NCBI RefSeq assembly: GCF_008764295.1
Contig: NZ_VTQX01000006.1
Coordinates: forward strand, 1 to 64,000
Direction of reading: 5' to 3'
Source of the DNA: Bacillus methanolicus
GTDB taxonomy: Bacteria; Bacillota; Bacilli; Bacillales; Cytobacillaceae
DNA length: 64,000 bases
The position numbers and the translations under genes are program-made. Under the pieces are notes generated by a model. That model did not search any database. It was given only the letters and a program-made list of their open reading frames with translations, and had not been told where the DNA came from. Positions 42,255-51,050 of this stretch are shown one piece after another (the first letter of the stretch is position 1; the number at the start of each line of letters is the position of its first letter).

Positions 42255-42286
42255 GTAGGATAAAGTTGGTTTCCCGACCACTTTAT
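42255..42286 (+). promoter_or_regulatory. IS200 leader stem-loop before tnpA
   Basis: GATAAAGTTGGT and ACCACTTTATC pair around a TTTCCCG loop just ahead of the tnpA ribosome site GAAGGAGG. IS200-type leaders use such hairpins to keep transposase expression low. Confidence 0.6.
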
Positions 42287-42312
42287 CTCACTCATGAAGG
42301 AGGTATGCCCTG

Positions 42313-42783
42313 ATGAAGGACATGAATAGTTTAGCACACACAACATGGAATTGTAAGTATCACATAGTATTTGCACTAAAATACAGAAGGCAAATGATCT
42401 ATGGAAAATACAGAAAGAGTATTGGACAGATCATAAGAGACTTATGTGAAAGGAAAGGCGTCATCATACATGAAGCAAATGCTTGTCCAGATCATATTCA
42501 TATGTTGGTGAGTATTCCACCGAAATTAAGTGTATCTCAGTTTATGGGGTATTTAAAAGGAAAAAGTAGCTTGATGATATTTGATCGACATGCGAATCTG
42601 AAATATCGCTATGGAAATCGAAAATTCTGGTGTCGAGGTTTCTATGTTGACACAGTGGGAAGAAATAAGAAGCAAATATAAGAATATATAAGAAATCAGC
42701 TAAAAGAGGATTACGTGGCTGATCAATTAACGTTGTTCGAAGTATTTGATCCATTCACAGGAGAGAAAAATCGGAAGAAATAA
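42313..42783 (+). pseudogene. tnpA: IS200 TnpA transposase with one in-frame ochre stop
   Basis: The 122-residue first part has W-N-C-K-Y-H-I-V-F-A-L-K-Y-R-R, the HUH motif D-H-I-H-M-L-V, and F-W-C-R-G-F-Y-V-D-T-V-G, just short of the catalytic tyrosine. TAA at 42679-42681 ends it. The same frame continues E-Y-I-R-N-Q-L-K-E-D and D-Q-L-T-L-F to a stop at 42783. The intact form would read I-Q-E-Y-I, so a single C to T change (CAA to TAA) broke it; the Tyr is downstream of the stop or nearly so. Activity is unlikely without readthrough. Confidence 0.88.
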
Positions 42784-42916
42784 AGAAATTCTTTAGAATT
42801 AGTGAGTGAATGTGGTGCAGAAGGGAAACCCTTTCAGTTGGCCTTTAAGGCCAAGGCCGGTAAGAGAGGCTTTCAGCCGCAGAGCAAACCACCAGTTCAC
42901 ACTGGTGGTTTTGATT

Positions 42917-43300
42917 TTATTTTTTTGTTTTGATCTTGCCCGTCCATCTTTTAAATCCGCCTTTAAGCTGTGATAAATCTCTATAGCCTTTACGATGGAG
43001 GGTTTGTGCGGCGCGGCTACTTCTCATGCCACTTTGACAATATAAGTATACAGGCTTGTCTGGACGGATTTCTTTCATTCTCATTTTCATTTGAGAAAGG
43101 GGAATATTTCTTGCACCAAGAATATGTCCAGCCTCAAATTCGTTCGGTTCTCGAACATCAATCAATTGTGCTTTTCGATATCCTGCACGAAACTCTTCTT
43201 CAGTAAGAGTCTTAACAATCTTTCTTTGGTAGAGCCAGTTGATTATGCTATATACAAGAAATGCAACTGTCAATATTAGCAAAATATAAAATGCTTTCAT
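42917..43300 (-). CDS. yqhL: Rhodanese-like membrane protein YqhL
   Basis: ATG 43300-43298 with GGAAGGAGAAAGG upstream gives 127 residues. A membrane helix at residues 3-22 is followed by a rhodanese domain: L-I-D-V-R-E-P-N-E-F, H-I-L-G-A-R-N-I-P, and the active-site loop Y-C-Q-S-G-M-R-S near residue 87, with catalytic cysteine. It faces left, towards the IS200 element that sits directly behind its stop, so its native terminator has been replaced. Confidence 0.9.
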   Translation of the reverse strand: MKAFYILLILTVAFLVYSIINWLYQRKIVKTLTEEEFRAGYRKAQLIDVREPNEFEAGHILGARNIPLSQMKMRMKEIRPDKPVYLYCQSGMRSSRAAQTLHRKGYRDLSQLKGGFKRWTGKIKTKK

Positions 43301-43563
43301 ATCCTTTCTCCTTCCACACATTTAATGTGCCAAATAATATTATATAGGTGATTTCATAAGATAGTAAAGGAAATTGGACAAATTTTTCGTTTCATCACTT
43401 GGGAAGTAAGATCTGAGCAAAAATAAGCGTGATATTTAATTTCTTATCAAATGAGGTACTTTTCGTACCGGATTGTTGAAGTAACATTGCAACGATCTGC
43501 TAATAAAATCAGGTAAAAATGAATCCGGTCGTTTTTCTTTTTAAACAATTATAAGCAGTATCT

Positions 43564-43605
43564 AGACCGTAGACAAACTCGAGGATTTCGAGTTTGTTTA
43601 CGGTC
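43564..43605. repeat. Long near-perfect hairpin
   Basis: ACCGTAGACAAACTCGA and TCGAGTTTGTTTACGGT form a stem of 17 pairs with one mismatch around GGATT, followed by CCATTTTATTTT. It could be a terminator, but no gene on the plus strand ends just before it. Confidence 0.6.
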
Positions 43606-43646
43606 CATTTTATTTTAAAATACTAGATAGAATACCAATGTAGTTA

Positions 43647-43738
43647 GATTTCCATCCGGGTGAACGCTTTTTCGCGGGTGGGGCCGAGCCGAGCCGCTTT
43701 CCTCGCTTCGTGGAGGCTCACCGCCCGGAGCGGAAATC
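43647..43738. repeat. GC-rich Bacillaceae interspersed repeat
   Basis: It begins GATTTCCATCCGGGTG and ends CGCCCGGAGCGGAAATC, an imperfect inverted pair, with CTCGCTTCGTGGAGGCTCAC inside. It is far richer in G and C than its surroundings. Its pattern is like the palindromic repeats scattered in many Bacillus-related genomes. Confidence 0.65.
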
Positions 43739-43922
43739 AGCCTTTTTTCCACCATTCTTTAACAAAAACATCACAAAAGGTAACGAATAGGGCTTCTCAC
43801 TACCTTTTGTCGACAAACTGAGCAGTATCTATTTCTTTTTTTTTTTGCACTGGTTTGTTATGCTATTATTCAGTGTCTATTATTATCGACATGAATTTTC
43901 GTATTAAAGAAGAGGGTTACAA

Positions 43923-44759
43923 ATGAAAAAAGAAATTTGGGGTTTTATCGATTCAGGAGATTGCTCTCCCTCCTTCAATATGGCATTAGATGAAGCATTG
44001 CTTGATTGGCACAGTGAGGGAAGCATTCCGCCGATTATCCGATTTTATGGATGGAACCCGGCTACTTTGTCAATTGGATACTTTCAAAGGGTAGAAAAAG
44101 AAATTAATATGGAAGCGGTTCGGAAGCATCGATTAGGCTTTGTTCGTAGACCAACAGGCGGAAGGGGTGTGCTGCATGAGCATGAACTCACCTATAGCGT
44201 CATTGTCTCTGAGGACTATCCCGACATGCCTAAAACCGTTACAGAAGCATATCGAGTTATTTCAGAGGGAATTCTACAAGGCTTTCAGCAATTAGGGATG
44301 GATGCGTATTTTGCTGTACCGAAGACGGAAGAAGATAGAGAATCATTAAAAAACCCACGCTCTGCGGTTTGTTTTGATGCGCCAAGTTGGTATGAGCTTG
44401 TTGTAGAGGGAAGAAAAGTTGCGGGGAGCGCCCAAACAAGGCAAAAAGGGGTTATTCTTCAACACGGTTCGATTCTCCTTGATTTAGATGAAGATAAACT
44501 CTTTAGCTTATTTAACTATCCGAATGATAGAGTGAAAGAAAGAATGCAGAGGGCGTTTAAAAATAAAGCAGTAGCCATTAATGAAATTAGTCCGCAAAAA
44601 GTGACGCTGGAACAAGCAAAACGCGCTTTTAAAACAGGGTTTGAAAATGGATTACAGATCGAGCTGACCCCATTCGAGTTATCACAGAAACAGCTTGACT
44701 ATGTAAATATGTTAGCAAAAAGTAGATATGAAAGTGATGAATGGAATTTTAAAAGATAA
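43923..44759 (+). CDS. lipM: Octanoyl-[GcvH]:protein octanoyltransferase LipM
   Basis: A 278-residue protein. [11 protein letters not shown] near residues 75-85 is the lipoyl-transferase fingerprint; the catalytic cysteine is C150 in S-A-V-C-F-D-A-P-S and the lysine K165 in E-G-R-K-V-A-G-S. This matches B. subtilis LipM, which moves octanoate from acyl-carrier protein to the H protein of the glycine cleavage system. Its closeness to gcvT-gcvPB fits that link. The stop codon lies in the 5' arm of its terminator. Confidence 0.95.
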   Translation: MKKEIWGFIDSGDCSPSFNMALDEALLDWHSEGSIPPIIRFYGWNPATLSIGYFQRVEKEINMEAVRKHRLGFVRRPTGGRGVLHEHELTYSVIVSEDYPDMPKTVTEAYRVISEGILQGFQQLGMDAYFAVPKTEEDRESLKNPRSAVCFDAPSWYELVVEGRKVAGSAQTRQKGVILQHGSILLDLDEDKLFSLFNYPNDRVKERMQRAFKNKAVAINEISPQKVTLEQAKRAFKTGFENGLQIELTPFELSQKQLDYVNMLAKSRYESDEWNFKR

Positions 44760-44786
44760 ACGGCCAAAAGTTCGTTTTATCTTTTT
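44751..44786 (+). terminator. lipM terminator overlapping the stop codon
   Basis: AAAAGATAAACG (44751-44762) pairs with CGTTTTATCTTTT (44773-44785), followed by more T. TAA at 44757-44759 is in the stem. Confidence 0.85.
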
Positions 44787-44945
44787 TCTTTTTTAACATG
44801 AATCTTTTGTCCCGGTTTATAAAAAGCGCAAGTGTTGAAATATGTTAAAATTTATCAATATTTGCTGAAAACATCGGACAATCTCTCTTTTTCTCAAGTT
44901 TTTAATCGTTTTTGTGTTTGACAAAATTTATTTTTTTTGCTGCGC

Positions 44946-44992
44946 ACACAATATATAGTAGTGGTTTAAATATTTGACATACTATATATTGA
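44946..44992 (+). promoter_or_regulatory. Two NrdR boxes upstream of nrdJ
   Basis: ACACAATATATAGTAG at 44946-44961 and ACATACTATATATTGA at 44977-44992 are close to the NrdR consensus acaCwAtATaTwGtgt. Their starts are 31 bp apart, three helical turns, as usual for this repressor of ribonucleotide reductase genes. No B12 riboswitch is seen in the 350 bases before the gene. Confidence 0.85.
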
Positions 44993-45110
44993 TTTTGTTG
45001 GAGCGGTGTGATAATTTAATAGTAATTTGAATTACAGCTAGATTTAACTAGTGTTCTTCTACCGATAATTCAATAGACTAAAAAGGATTTAATTTAAAGG
45101 AGTTGTGTGT

Positions 45111-45929
45111 ATGTCTGTTGCGTTAGGACAAAAACTAAATATTGATGTGGAGCGTTTGAACAAGGACATCCGATTGTTTCCTCAAGTTCATCCCATTACC
45201 CCAGACATGAAAATTACCCATAAAGGTGTTTCTAGATTGGTTATGTTAGATCGCTACACTTTTAAGGATACAGAAAAAATTACGCTTACGAACGGGGATT
45301 TCGTCGTTCTTACTATTAAAGAGGATCCGAAATTTCCAGCTAGAGGCCTTGGCCAAATTTTACAGATTGATTGGGAAGAAAAAAGGGCTCAAGTTCTTGT
45401 AGATGAAGAGTATCGTGGTGTACTTGACGATCCAGAAGAAGCTAGCACTGGTGTTATCAATCGTTCACTAGATGTAATTGAAAAGCCGTTAGAGCTTTAC
45501 TATGAACAAATTGCGAAACGCAACGCAACAGGCTTGGCATCTGTTGAAACAACGGAAGAAAAGAGACAAGAGTGGTTTGAGAAGTTCTATCAAGAACTTG
45601 TTCATTTGAATTTTATTCCGGCTGGGCGTGTTTTGTACGGTGCAGGCGCTGATACAGATGTAACGTATTTTAACTGCTACGTAATGCCTTTTGTTCAAGA
45701 CTCACGCGAGGGAATTTCCGAGCATCGCAAGCAAGTGATGGAAATCATGAGCCGTGGCGGTGGTGTTGGAACAAACGGTTCTACTTTAAGACCGCGTAAC
45801 ACCTTGGCACGAGGTGTAAACGGGAAATCATCTGGTTCAGTATCTTGGTTGGATGATATTGCAAAGCTGACACATTTAGTTGAACAAGGTGGCTCCCGCC
45901 GTGGGGCGCAGATGATTATGTTGGCGGAT
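45111..45929 (+). CDS. nrdJ: Coenzyme B12-type ribonucleotide reductase, exon 1
   Basis: ATG 45111 follows AAAGGAG. Exon 1 encodes 273 residues: the N-terminal domain, then P-A-G-R-V-L-Y-G-A-G, the first redox cysteine region Y-F-N-C-Y-V-M-P-F, R-G-G-G-V-G-T-N-G-S and finally G-G-S-R-R-G-A-Q-M-I-M-L-A-D. Class II enzymes of this adenosylcobalamin-using group reduce ribonucleotides without oxygen. The reading frame is cut by TAA right after D; the missing part, starting W-H-P-D-I-I-E-F, appears 324 bases later. A group I intron lies between. Joined exons give about 852 residues. Confidence 0.94.
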
Positions 45930-46253
45930 TAATTAGATGCACTAGTCCGCGTCGTTCAGAGAATGAGCGACTAGAAAATCGGGTGAATTGCAGGGAACTC
46001 CTTAGAGGAAAGTAAGCTACAACGTGACTGGAAACGGTGAGCGTGAAGGCTATAAAAATTGCTTTCATTGGACAATCTGCAGCCAAGCGTCATTGGGCAA
46101 AGGTAATGGCGAAGGTTCAACGACTAGAGAGTGAGTCCCAACAATAAACTCTCAATAGCGCCCGACCCCTAACAGTTTAAAGCTGAGGGTGATGATATAG
46201 TCTAGTCCGATTGCTATAGGCAATGAAATATCCTGAAAAGGACGGTAAATACG
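45930..46253 (+). ncRNA. Group I intron in nrdJ, no homing endonuclease
   Basis: The 324-base insert has all the marks. The 5' exon ends GCGGAT, and GTCCGC at 45945-45950 pairs with it, forming P1 with the required U-G pair at the splice site. The core shows P (GAATTGCAGGGAACTCC, 45985-46001), Q (AATCTGCAGCCAAGC, 46074-46088), R (TTCAACGACTAGA near 46115-46127) and S (GATGATATAGTCTA, 46191-46204). The last base is G46253. Splicing joins GAT to TGG in frame. No open frame of note is inside, so it is a compact intron that cannot spread by its own endonuclease. Confidence 0.96.
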
Positions 46254-47993
46254 TGGCATCCAGACATCATCGAATTTATTATTTCGAAAATGCAAAACCC
46301 AAGAATTCTTCGTTTCTTACTTGAAACGACAAATGATGAAACGATTAAAAAATACGCAAAAGAAAAATTGAAATTCACACCACTTACAGAACAGGAAAAA
46401 GCGATGTATCAGGGAATCTTGAATTACAGACATATTCCTGGACAAGGTGGATTCAGCGAAAACATTATGGCTGAAGCGGAAGAAAAATTAAGTACTGGTG
46501 GGAATTATTCTGTTCACAACCCAGAGTTTCTAACAGGTGCAAACATTTCTGTTTGTTTAACAAAAGAATTTATGGATGCTGTTGAAAACGATGCAGAGTA
46601 TGAGCTTCGTTTCCCAGATGTAGAACATTACAATGCTCAAGAAATGAAAACTTATAATGAAGAATGGCATAATGTTGGCGATGTACGCGAGTGGGAGAAA
46701 ATGGGCCATAAAGTCCGAGTATATCGTAAAATTAAAGCGAAAGAGCTTTGGAACCTTATCAACATTTGTGCAACTTACTCAGCAGAGCCAGGAATTTTCT
46801 TTATTGATAATGCGAATGACATGACAAATGCGGTAAGCTATGGTCAAAAAGTTGTTGCAACAAATCCATGTGGCGAACAACCTCTCGCGCCATTCTCAGT
46901 TTGCAACTTAGCAGCAGTTAATTTAGCTGAAATGGCTGATAAAGAAACAAAAACTGTTAACTTTGAAAAGTTAAAGCGTACCGTTGAAGTTGGCGTACGC
47001 ATGCAAGATAACGTCATTGATGCAACCCCTTATTTTCTGGAGGAAAATAAAAAACAAGCTCTAGGGGAGCGTCGTGTAGGTCTAGGCGTGATGGGATTAC
47101 ATGATTTATTAATCTACTGTGAAACAGAGTACGGTTCTGAAAAAGGTAATGAGCTTGTAGATAAAGTGTTCGAAACGATTGCAACTACTGCTTATAGAAC
47201 CTCAGTTGAGCTAGCGAAAGAGAAGGGAAGCTTCCCATTCTTAACTGCTGACACAGAAGAAGAAACAAATCGTCTTCGTAAGGCATTCACAGAAACAGGC
47301 TTTATGAAAAAAATGCCTGAAGATATTCGTCAATCCATTTTAGAGTATGGTATTCGTAACTCGCACTTACTAACTGTTGCTCCGACAGGTTCCACTGGAA
47401 CTATGGTTGGGGTATCTACTGGCCTTGAGCCTTACTTCTCCTTCTCTTACTTCAGAAGTGGACGTTTAGGGAAGTTTATTGAGGTAAAAGCAGATATCGT
47501 CCAAGAATATTTGGAAAGTCACCCAGAAGCAGATGAAAACAATCTGCCAAATTGGTTCGTAACAGCGATGGAGCTTGCTCCTGAAGCACATGCGGATGTT
47601 CAATGTGTCATTCAGCGTTGGATTGATAGCTCAATTAGTAAAACGGTTAACGCGCCAAAAGGCTACAGCGTAGAACAGGTTCAAAAAGTATATGAAAGAT
47701 TATACCGCGGTGGTGCAAAAGGTGGAACAGTCTATGTCGACGGTTCTCGTGATTCACAAGTATTGACATTGAAAGCGGAAGAAAACAGCTTTGAAGAGCC
47801 AGAGGAAAAGAAAGAAGCGCCAAAGCAGCATGTCGTACTTGTTGACACGATCAGTGATCTCCGTTCAACAGATGTGACAATTGGCTCTGAAGTGGGCAAT
47901 ACTTGTCCTGTATGCCGTAAAGGAAAAGTGAAAGAAATTGGCGGATGTAATACATGTACCAACTGTAATACGCAATTAAAATGTGGACTTTAA
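46254..47993 (+). CDS. nrdJ: Coenzyme B12-type ribonucleotide reductase, exon 2
   Basis: Exon 2 starts at TGG 46254 and encodes 579 residues. N-P-C-G-E-Q-P-L-A-P-F-S-V-C-N-L holds the active-site cysteine and glutamate; G-L-G-V-M-G-L-H-D-L-L and P-T-G-S-T-G-T-M-V-G follow. The C-terminus is a zinc ribbon, C-P-V-C-R-K-G and C-N-T-C-T-N-C, which carries the cysteines that recharge the active site. An ATG at 46290 is only an internal codon. Without splicing this part would not be translated from the normal start. Confidence 0.94.
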   Translation, partial: WHPDIIEFIISKMQNPRILRFLLETTNDETIKKYAKEKLKFTPLTEQEKAMYQGILNYRHIPGQGGFSENIMAEAEEKLSTGGNYSVHNPEFLTGANISVCLTKEFMDAVENDAEYELRFPDVEHYNAQEMKTYNEEWHNVGDVREWEKMGHKVRVYRKIKAKELWNLINICATYSAEPGIFFIDNANDMTNAVSYGQKVVATNPCGEQPLAPFSVCNLAAVNLAEMADKETKTVNFEKLKRTVEVGVRMQDNVIDATPYFLEENKKQALGERRVGLGVMGLHDLLIYCETEYGSEKGNELVDKVFETIATTAYRTSVELAKEKGSFPFLTADTEEETNRLRKAFTETGFMKKMPEDIRQSILEYGIRNSHLLTVAPTGSTGTMVGVSTGLEPYFSFSYFRSGRLGKFIEVKADIVQEYLESHPEADENNLPNWFVTAMELAPEAHADVQCVIQRWIDSSISKTVNAPKGYSVEQVQKVYERLYRGGAKGGTVYVDGSRDSQVLTLKAEENSFEEPEEKKEAPKQHVVLVDTISDLRSTDVTIGSEVGNTCPVCRKGKVKEIGGCNTCTNCNTQLKCGL

Positions 47994-48036
47994 TTCCTTG
48001 AAGCGAGTCGAGCTCTCTTTTTGAATAAAGTTTGAT

Positions 48037-48080
48037 AAAAAGTAACCTCTGCGGTAGAGCCGCAAGAGGTTACTTTTTTT
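48037..48080 (+). terminator. nrdJ terminator
   Basis: AAAGTAACCTCTGCGG and CCGCAAGAGGTTACTTT pair with one bulge around TAGAG, followed by T's. It is 40 bases after the nrdJ stop. Confidence 0.9.
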
Positions 48081-48185
48081 ATAATTGAAAAATAGTTAGG
48101 CGTCATGCGGTGTATAAATCAATAGCTAATCGATTTGCTCGTATACGTCATGTGCTATATTTTTTTTGAAAGGGCAGTAACAGCA

Positions 48186-48270
48186 GTTGACAAATGACAC
48201 TATTCTGCATTACTATATACTAGTAATAAGTAATACTGAATATATGTATAACAAAATACTGAAGAATATA
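48186..48270 (+). promoter_or_regulatory. PadR operon promoter/operator region
   Basis: TTGACA at about 48187 is a good -35; TACTAT or TATACT, 18 to 22 bases further, are -10 candidates. The following stretch is rich in ATAC/GTAT dyads (ATACTAGTAA, AATACTGAATATATGTAT), which would suit autoregulation by the PadR protein encoded next. Confidence 0.5.
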
Positions 48271-48291
48271 GTCAATAAAGGAGGTGAAATT

Positions 48292-48636
48292 TTGGATAAT
48301 ATTACGGAAATGCTGAAAGGAGTGCTTGAGGGGTGTGTTCTTGAAATCATCAGCCGAGGCGAGACTTATGGATATGAAATCACACAACAGTTACGAGAAC
48401 TTGGCTTTTCAGATGTCGTTGAAGGCACCGTATATACGATTACGATGCGTCTTGAGAAGAACAATTTAGTGGATATTGAGAAAAAGCCATCCACTATGGG
48501 ACCACCGAGAAAATTTTACACCCTCAATAAAGCTGGAGAGGAGCAATTGGAGCTTTTCTGGAGAAAATGGGAATTTGTTTCAAGTAAAATTAACGAGCTT
48601 AAAACAAATAAGAAAATAAAAGGAGAGATATTATGA
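48292..48636 (+). CDS. PadR-family transcription regulator
   Basis: TTG 48292 is chosen because AAAGGAGGTGAAA is just before it; frames from upstream ATGs run through promoter-like sequence. The 114-residue protein starts (M)[16 protein letters not shown] and has the PadR winged helix: Y-G-Y-E-I-T-Q-Q-L and [12 protein letters not shown], then G-P-P-R-K-F-Y-T-L. It overlaps the DUF1048 gene by four bases. PadR proteins usually repress their own multidrug-efflux operon. Confidence 0.9.
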   Translation: MDNITEMLKGVLEGCVLEIISRGETYGYEITQQLRELGFSDVVEGTVYTITMRLEKNNLVDIEKKPSTMGPPRKFYTLNKAGEEQLELFWRKWEFVSSKINELKTNKKIKGEIL

Positions 48637-48974
48637 GTTTTTTTGAAAAAATTATTGGGAGCCTTGATCAAAAAAAGGAATGGAAGGCGTTGGAGGCACG
48701 TGCGAAGGCGTTACCAAATGAGTACCAAACTGCTTATAAAGCTATTCAAAAGTATATGTGGACTGTTGGTGGTCCCACTGAATGGCAGGACATGAGCCGA
48801 ATTTATGGCGGTATTCTCGATCTTTTTGAGGAAGGAGCTGCAGGTGATAAAAGCGTCCTTGATCTTACCGGTGACGACGTGGCTGCTTTCTGTGATGACC
48901 TAGTGAAGGACGAACAAAGTTGGAAGGACAAATATCGTAAGAGGTTGAATGATATGCTTGGTGGTGGAAAGTAA
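48633..48974 (+). CDS. DUF1048-family protein
   Basis: A 113-residue, helical and charged protein: [24 protein letters not shown] and [10 protein letters not shown]. It is the DUF1048 family, nearly always between a PadR gene and an ABC exporter in Firmicutes. Its role is unknown; linkage suggests a co-regulator or sensor. AAAGGAGAG lies just upstream. Confidence 0.88.
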   Translation: MSFFEKIIGSLDQKKEWKALEARAKALPNEYQTAYKAIQKYMWTVGGPTEWQDMSRIYGGILDLFEEGAAGDKSVLDLTGDDVAAFCDDLVKDEQSWKDKYRKRLNDMLGGGK

Positions 48975-49178
48975 GTACGTACGGATCGTCTATCAGGAAC
49001 GTGATTTCGAAATAAATCAATAAAAAAATTTTAGCTGATTGGAATAGTGAATCTTCACTTTGTTAATCAGTTTTATTTTCACCACGGTAGTAAGTATTAC
49101 AGAATATCAGTCACACTTAATAGTAAGAGTCTGGAAATCGATTTTTATGGAGAACCACTTATAAAGGGAGAAATTAAT

Positions 49179-49940
49179 ATGATTCATTCAGCGATTTCTG
49201 TAAAAGGGTTAACAAAATTTTTTAAAAATAAAGAAGTTTTAAAGGGGGTAGATTTTGAGGTACAAGGGGGTGAAATTTTCGCATTACTCGGATCAAATGG
49301 AGCAGGAAAGACGACGACAGTTAACATTCTCTCGACTTTGATGAAGTCCGATGGTGGTGAAGCAAGTATTTGCGGATACGACGTCCAACGTCAACCGGAT
49401 CACGTTCGTCAAAGTATAAGTCTGACTGGTCAGTTTGCTGCTTTTGATGGCATGCTAACCGGACGGGAAAATCTGACACTGATTGCTAAGTTGCGGGGAG
49501 TTTCTAAGCCAATTCAAGTTGCTGACGAGCTGCTGGCAAGATTCAGCCTAACCGATGCGGCGCATAGAAGGGCAGAGCAATATTCTGGTGGGATGAAACG
49601 CCGACTTGATATCGCCATGAGCCTAATTGGGGCACCGGCAGTGATTTTTCTTGATGAACCGACGACAGGTCTTGACCCTGAAGCGCGGATGGAAGTATGG
49701 GATACGATCAAGAAGCTTGCTAATTGCGGAACGACTATATTGCTGACGACTCAATACCTTGAAGAAGCGGAACAGTTGGCGGATCGCATTGCCATTCTCC
49801 ATGGAGGAAAAATTATCAAAACGGGTACCCTTAACGAACTAAAGGAGATGTTCCCGAAAGCGAAAGTGGAATATATTGAGAAGCAGCCAACATTAGAGGA
49901 AATTTTCCTTGCCATTATAAGTAAAAAGGAGGCGTTATAA
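49179..49940 (+). CDS. ABC transporter ATP-binding protein, DrrA-like
   Basis: ATG 49179 with AAAGGGAG upstream gives 253 residues; the frame extends upstream through sequence without a better start. Walker A G-S-N-G-A-G-K-T-T, signature Y-S-G-G-M-K-R-R-L-D-I, and Walker B V-I-F-L-D-E-P-T-T-G-L-D-P-E are intact. It is the daunorubicin-resistance type of exporter ATPase, though the C-terminal domain is short. A possible hairpin (CTGATT/AATCAG, about 49034-49068) in the 200-base gap after the DUF1048 gene may lower its expression. Confidence 0.93.
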   Translation: MIHSAISVKGLTKFFKNKEVLKGVDFEVQGGEIFALLGSNGAGKTTTVNILSTLMKSDGGEASICGYDVQRQPDHVRQSISLTGQFAAFDGMLTGRENLTLIAKLRGVSKPIQVADELLARFSLTDAAHRRAEQYSGGMKRRLDIAMSLIGAPAVIFLDEPTTGLDPEARMEVWDTIKKLANCGTTILLTTQYLEEAEQLADRIAILHGGKIIKTGTLNELKEMFPKAKVEYIEKQPTLEEIFLAIISKKEAL

Positions 49941-50690
49941 ATGAAAAGCAGCATAGGAGTATTACTAGGGCGATTAATGCGTAACATCATGCGTAGCCCA
50001 GATACCATTATCACGGTGGCAATTACACCAATCATGATGATGCTGTTGTTTGTTTACGTATTTGGTGGAGCCATCGAGACTGGCATGGCTAACTATGTCA
50101 ATTATTTATTGCCTGGAATCTTACTGATAGCGATTGCATCAGGTGTTGCTTATACTTCCGTGCGGCTATTTACGGATGTAAAGAGTGGTTTGATGTTACG
50201 TTTCATTACCATGCCAATAAAGCGCTCTTCTATATTATGGTCTCACGTGTTAACATCACTGGTTTCCAATGCACTTACTCTCGTAATTGTTCTCATCGTT
50301 GCCTTCTTAATCGGATTTCGTTCTAGTGCTAGCATTCTGGAGTGGCTTGTAGTTGCAGGGATTCTTGGACTGTTTACTTTAGCTTTGACGTGGCTTGCCG
50401 TTATTCCTGGCTTAACAGCAAAGTCTATGGAAGGAGCAACCGCTTACTCGTATCCATTAATTTTCTTGCCGTTTATCAGTTCTGCTTTCGTTCCGACAGA
50501 AACGATGCCTAAACTGGTTCGTGCTTTCGCTGAGAATCAACCGGTTACCTCCATTGTAAATACGATTCGTTCCCTGCTGTTTGAAGGTTCAATTGGCAAT
50601 GATATTTGGTTCGCATTTGCTTGGTGCATCGGTATTATGGTCATTGCTTACTCATTTGCTAGCAAAGCATTCAGACGTCAGTTAGGGTAA
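49941..50690 (+). CDS. ABC-2 type transporter permease
   Basis: A 249-residue membrane protein with AAAAGGAGG before it; it starts right after the ATPase gene stop. Six membrane helices are predicted, and the ABC-2 end segment P-L-I-F-L-P-F-I-S-S-A-F-V-P-T-E-T-M-P is present near residue 173. It pairs with the ATPase to make a two-part exporter, likely for drugs or toxic lipids. The substrate cannot be told. Confidence 0.92.
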   Translation: MKSSIGVLLGRLMRNIMRSPDTIITVAITPIMMMLLFVYVFGGAIETGMANYVNYLLPGILLIAIASGVAYTSVRLFTDVKSGLMLRFITMPIKRSSILWSHVLTSLVSNALTLVIVLIVAFLIGFRSSASILEWLVVAGILGLFTLALTWLAVIPGLTAKSMEGATAYSYPLIFLPFISSAFVPTETMPKLVRAFAENQPVTSIVNTIRSLLFEGSIGNDIWFAFAWCIGIMVIAYSFASKAFRRQLG

Positions 50691-50756
50691 GTATCCTTTC
50701 GGATCATTATCGTGGAGCTAAATATTCTTGCTTAAATTCTGTTAGTACTGATTCTA

Positions 50757-50790
50757 AAAAAGCCACCTTTTCGAATAAGGTGGCTACTTT
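50757..50790 (+). terminator. Terminator after the ABC exporter operon
   Basis: AAAGCCACCTT and AAGGTGGCT form a 9-pair stem around TTCGAAT; only a weak T run follows. The remaining bases up to 51050 hold no other feature. Confidence 0.65.
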
Positions 50791-51050
50791 AAATCTTAGA
50801 GCACTAAACATTTATACATATATTTTGTTTTAAGAATTAGCCATTCAGGTAACTTTCTATGTTTGCAAAAAGCAGCTTTTTTCATGTCCACTGTACTATT
50901 TTGATAGACTCCTGCTTATTTATGTAAAAAGCTTTTTTCTAAGAAATGTCGCCCTTGTTCGTAGGCAAGCAATATGTATGCTGCTGTATTTTCAATCGTC
51001 CAATAGGTCCTACAACGAAGAAGTGAAAAAACATCTAAGGAGTGACGATT

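Larger units (their letters stand above)
42187..42914 (+). mobile_element. IS200-type element (tnpA only)
   Basis: Left and right end hairpins are visible: AAAACCCCTGGC pairs with GCCGGGGGTTT at 42187-42213, and AAACCACCAG with CTGGTGGTTT at 42886-42911. Between them are a stem-loop leader and a Y1 transposase gene, with no tnpB. There are no inverted ends or target duplication, as expected for this single-strand transposing family. It lies three bases after the IS1595 target repeat. Exact tips are uncertain. Confidence 0.8.
43301..43922. other. Repeat-rich intergenic region between yqhL and lipM
   Basis: These 622 bases have no gene. A long hairpin at 43564-43605 and a GC-rich interspersed repeat at 43647-43738 fill part of it. 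Separate promoters for yqhL and lipM are expected here but no strong -35/-10 pair is seen. Confidence 0.55.

Noticed and set aside
43564-43605. Terminator call for the strong hairpin
   Set aside because: No plus-strand gene ends before it and yqhL is read away from it, so it is listed as a repeat only.
44760-45110. A cobalamin riboswitch before nrdJ
   Set aside because: No B12-box-like sequence or multi-stem aptamer could be read; NrdR boxes fill the region.
45105-47993. nrdJ as a pseudogene broken by a stop codon
   Set aside because: The interruption has P1 pairing, the P-Q-R-S core and a terminal G, and exact removal restores the frame, so an intron explains it better than decay.
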